A stretch of DNA of 5,589 bases from Candidatus Gastranaerophilales bacterium (GTDB lineage: Bacteria; Cyanobacteriota; Vampirovibrionia; Gastranaerophilales; Gastranaerophilaceae). Below, piece after piece: positions 4,582 to 5,589 of this stretch. Location: assembly GCA_021199975.1 (NCBI GenBank), contig JAJQHF010000125.1, positions 1-5,589 on the forward strand, in the 5' to 3' direction. The translations under genes and the position numbers were made by a program. The notes under the pieces are model-generated. The model saw nothing but the letters and a program-made list of their open reading frames with translations, was not told where the DNA came from and made no database searches. Every line of letters begins with the position of its first letter. Position 1 is the first letter of the stretch.

Positions 4582-5589
4582 TATATTCTGCGTTTTATAT
4601 ATTGACACAATGGATGTTTCCTGATAAGGAAAACCGAAAAATTTACAGAACTTTCTGCCGTAAATTTGATAATGATAAATTGCAAGAAACAATCCACAAT
4701 AAAAGATATCCGAAAATCATTGAAAAAATAAAAAAAGAGTCCGCAGCAAGAAAAATTAGAATTGCCTTTTTATCAAGTGAAAATTCAAAATGGGCATACA
4801 ATTCATTGTATAAAAGACTGGAAAATAATCCTAATTTTGAACCTTTTGTACTGTTAACAGTCCAACAAAATTTACTAAAAAATAAAGAGATAGATTATCA
4901 TTTAAAATTAAAAAATAATTTTAACTTTTTCAAAGAAAATAATATTAATATAAAATTCGCTTATGATATAGAAAAAGAAAAATACATAGATTTAAAATAT
5001 TTCCGCCCTGATATTGTATTCTATGAACAGCCTTGGGATTTGCCAAAAATACACAGAGTAGAAAATGTTTCAAAATATGCACTATGCTGTCATTGTTCTT
5101 ATGGTTCTTCTATCTCAAATTTTGATTTTACAAATGAAACTAATTTTTACCGCCTGTTATATATTTACTTTGTTGATAATGACTACAGTAAAAATTTTCT
5201 TGCTACTCACAATTTAAAAAAAACAAAATTAGTTACTGCAGGTCAACAAAAAAAAGATGAATATAACAGACCGTTAAATATTAAAAATTCATTATGGAAA
5301 ACAAATAAACCGCATATTATTTATGCGCCTCATTTTTCATTTTTTGAAAATTCAATTTTGAAATTCGGAACATTTAATCTATATTATGATTTCTTCTTAA
5401 ATTATGCAATAAACCATAAAGAACTTGAATTCATTTTTAAACCGCATCCAAAATTAAAAGAAACCATTTTGGATAATAAATTGATGACAAAAGAAGAAAC
5501 GGAAAAATATTTTGAACTCTGGCAAAATCTTCCCAATTCACAACTAAATGAAAGCGGAAATTATTTTGATATGTTTAGAACATCAGATT
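4578..5589 (+). CDS. CDP-glycerol glycerophosphotransferase (TagB/TagF)-like protein (partial, runs off right edge)
   Basis: The frame stays open from the ATG at 4578 to the window end, 337 codons, so the C-terminus is missing. After a basic N-terminal region, two GT-B-type Rossmann parts are visible. The first has RIAFLSSENSKWAYNSLY (61-78) and FRPDIVFYEQPW (142-153). The second has IIYAPHFSF (247-255) and FIFKPHPKL (285-293), the histidine-containing motifs of the Glyphos_transf family. The last residues, YFDMFRTSD (329-337), lead into the expected SDxLITDYSS-like donor site just past the edge. Members transfer glycerol-phosphate or another polyol-phosphate from a CDP donor to a growing wall or capsule polymer at the cytoplasmic membrane. 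CCHC (170-173) precedes SYG, where relatives usually have an aromatic YxPYG-like stretch. ATGA overlap with the upstream glycosyltransferase and AGGCAGG 5 nt before the start indicate translational coupling. Donor and acceptor are unknown. Confidence 0.82.
   Translation, partial: MIYSAFYILTQWMFPDKENRKIYRTFCRKFDNDKLQETIHNKRYPKIIEKIKKESAARKIRIAFLSSENSKWAYNSLYKRLENNPNFEPFVLLTVQQNLLKNKEIDYHLKLKNNFNFFKENNINIKFAYDIEKEKYIDLKYFRPDIVFYEQPWDLPKIHRVENVSKYALCCHCSYGSSISNFDFTNETNFYRLLYIYFVDNDYSKNFLATHNLKKTKLVTAGQQKKDEYNRPLNIKNSLWKTNKPHIIYAPHFSFFENSILKFGTFNLYYDFFLNYAINHKELEFIFKPHPKLKETILDNKLMTKEETEKYFELWQNLPNSQLNESGNYFDMFRTSD

Noticed and set aside
4440..4697. Two minus-strand open frames at the glycosyltransferase/glycerophosphotransferase junction
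   Set aside because: Both are antisense to two well-supported genes with coupled ATGA overlap. Their products are Phe-rich shadows of the A-rich coding strand.

Overview
This is a very AT-rich window (about 30% G+C by eye) with short intergenic gaps, standard ATG starts and Shine-Dalgarno-like sites. It comes from a low-GC bacterium that has a chemosensory system and a surface-glycan locus. Gut Melainabacteria/Gastranaerophilales, Brachyspira-like spirochaetes or Deferribacterota-like lineages would fit, but nothing here fixes the taxon.

Layout. Positions 1-1399 (minus strand) hold a chemosensory operon: a methyl-accepting signalling protein with no periplasmic sensor domain, then, 14 nt downstream, the N-terminal histidine-phosphotransfer domain of a CheA-type kinase that runs off the left edge. 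A 90-nt AT-rich divergent promoter region (1400-1489) separates it from a plus-strand gene (1490-2521) for a protein made of two CheW domains in tandem. A 38-residue single-helix membrane protein with a strong ribosome binding site follows (2560-2676). A class II aldolase of the fuculose-phosphate aldolase family lies on the minus strand (2758-3369), convergent to the CheW-containing unit. A second divergent promoter region (3370-3534) leads to two plus-strand glycan genes: a family 2 glycosyltransferase (3535-4581) and, overlapping it by ATGA, a CDP-glycerol glycerophosphotransferase (TagB/TagF)-like enzyme cut by the right edge.

How the genes fit together. CheA, the receptor-like protein and the double CheW protein would form one signalling array, with the CheW protein coupling receptor to kinase. 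The last two genes probably build a surface polysaccharide or teichoic-acid-like polymer. The aldolase could belong to sugar metabolism, but no catabolic partner is visible.

The most notable signal is an uninterrupted run of nine G inside the glycosyltransferase gene (3777-3785). It sits just before the catalytic DxD motif and encodes two glycines beyond the usual family pattern. Gain or loss of one G brings an early stop, so this is a good candidate for a phase-variable contingency gene. Secondary signals are a 9-bp near-palindromic motif present in all three visible promoter regions, a 10-bp palindrome over the glycosyltransferase promoter, and the small membrane protein. I saw no RNA gene, CRISPR array, insertion sequence or convincing hairpin-plus-T-run terminator.
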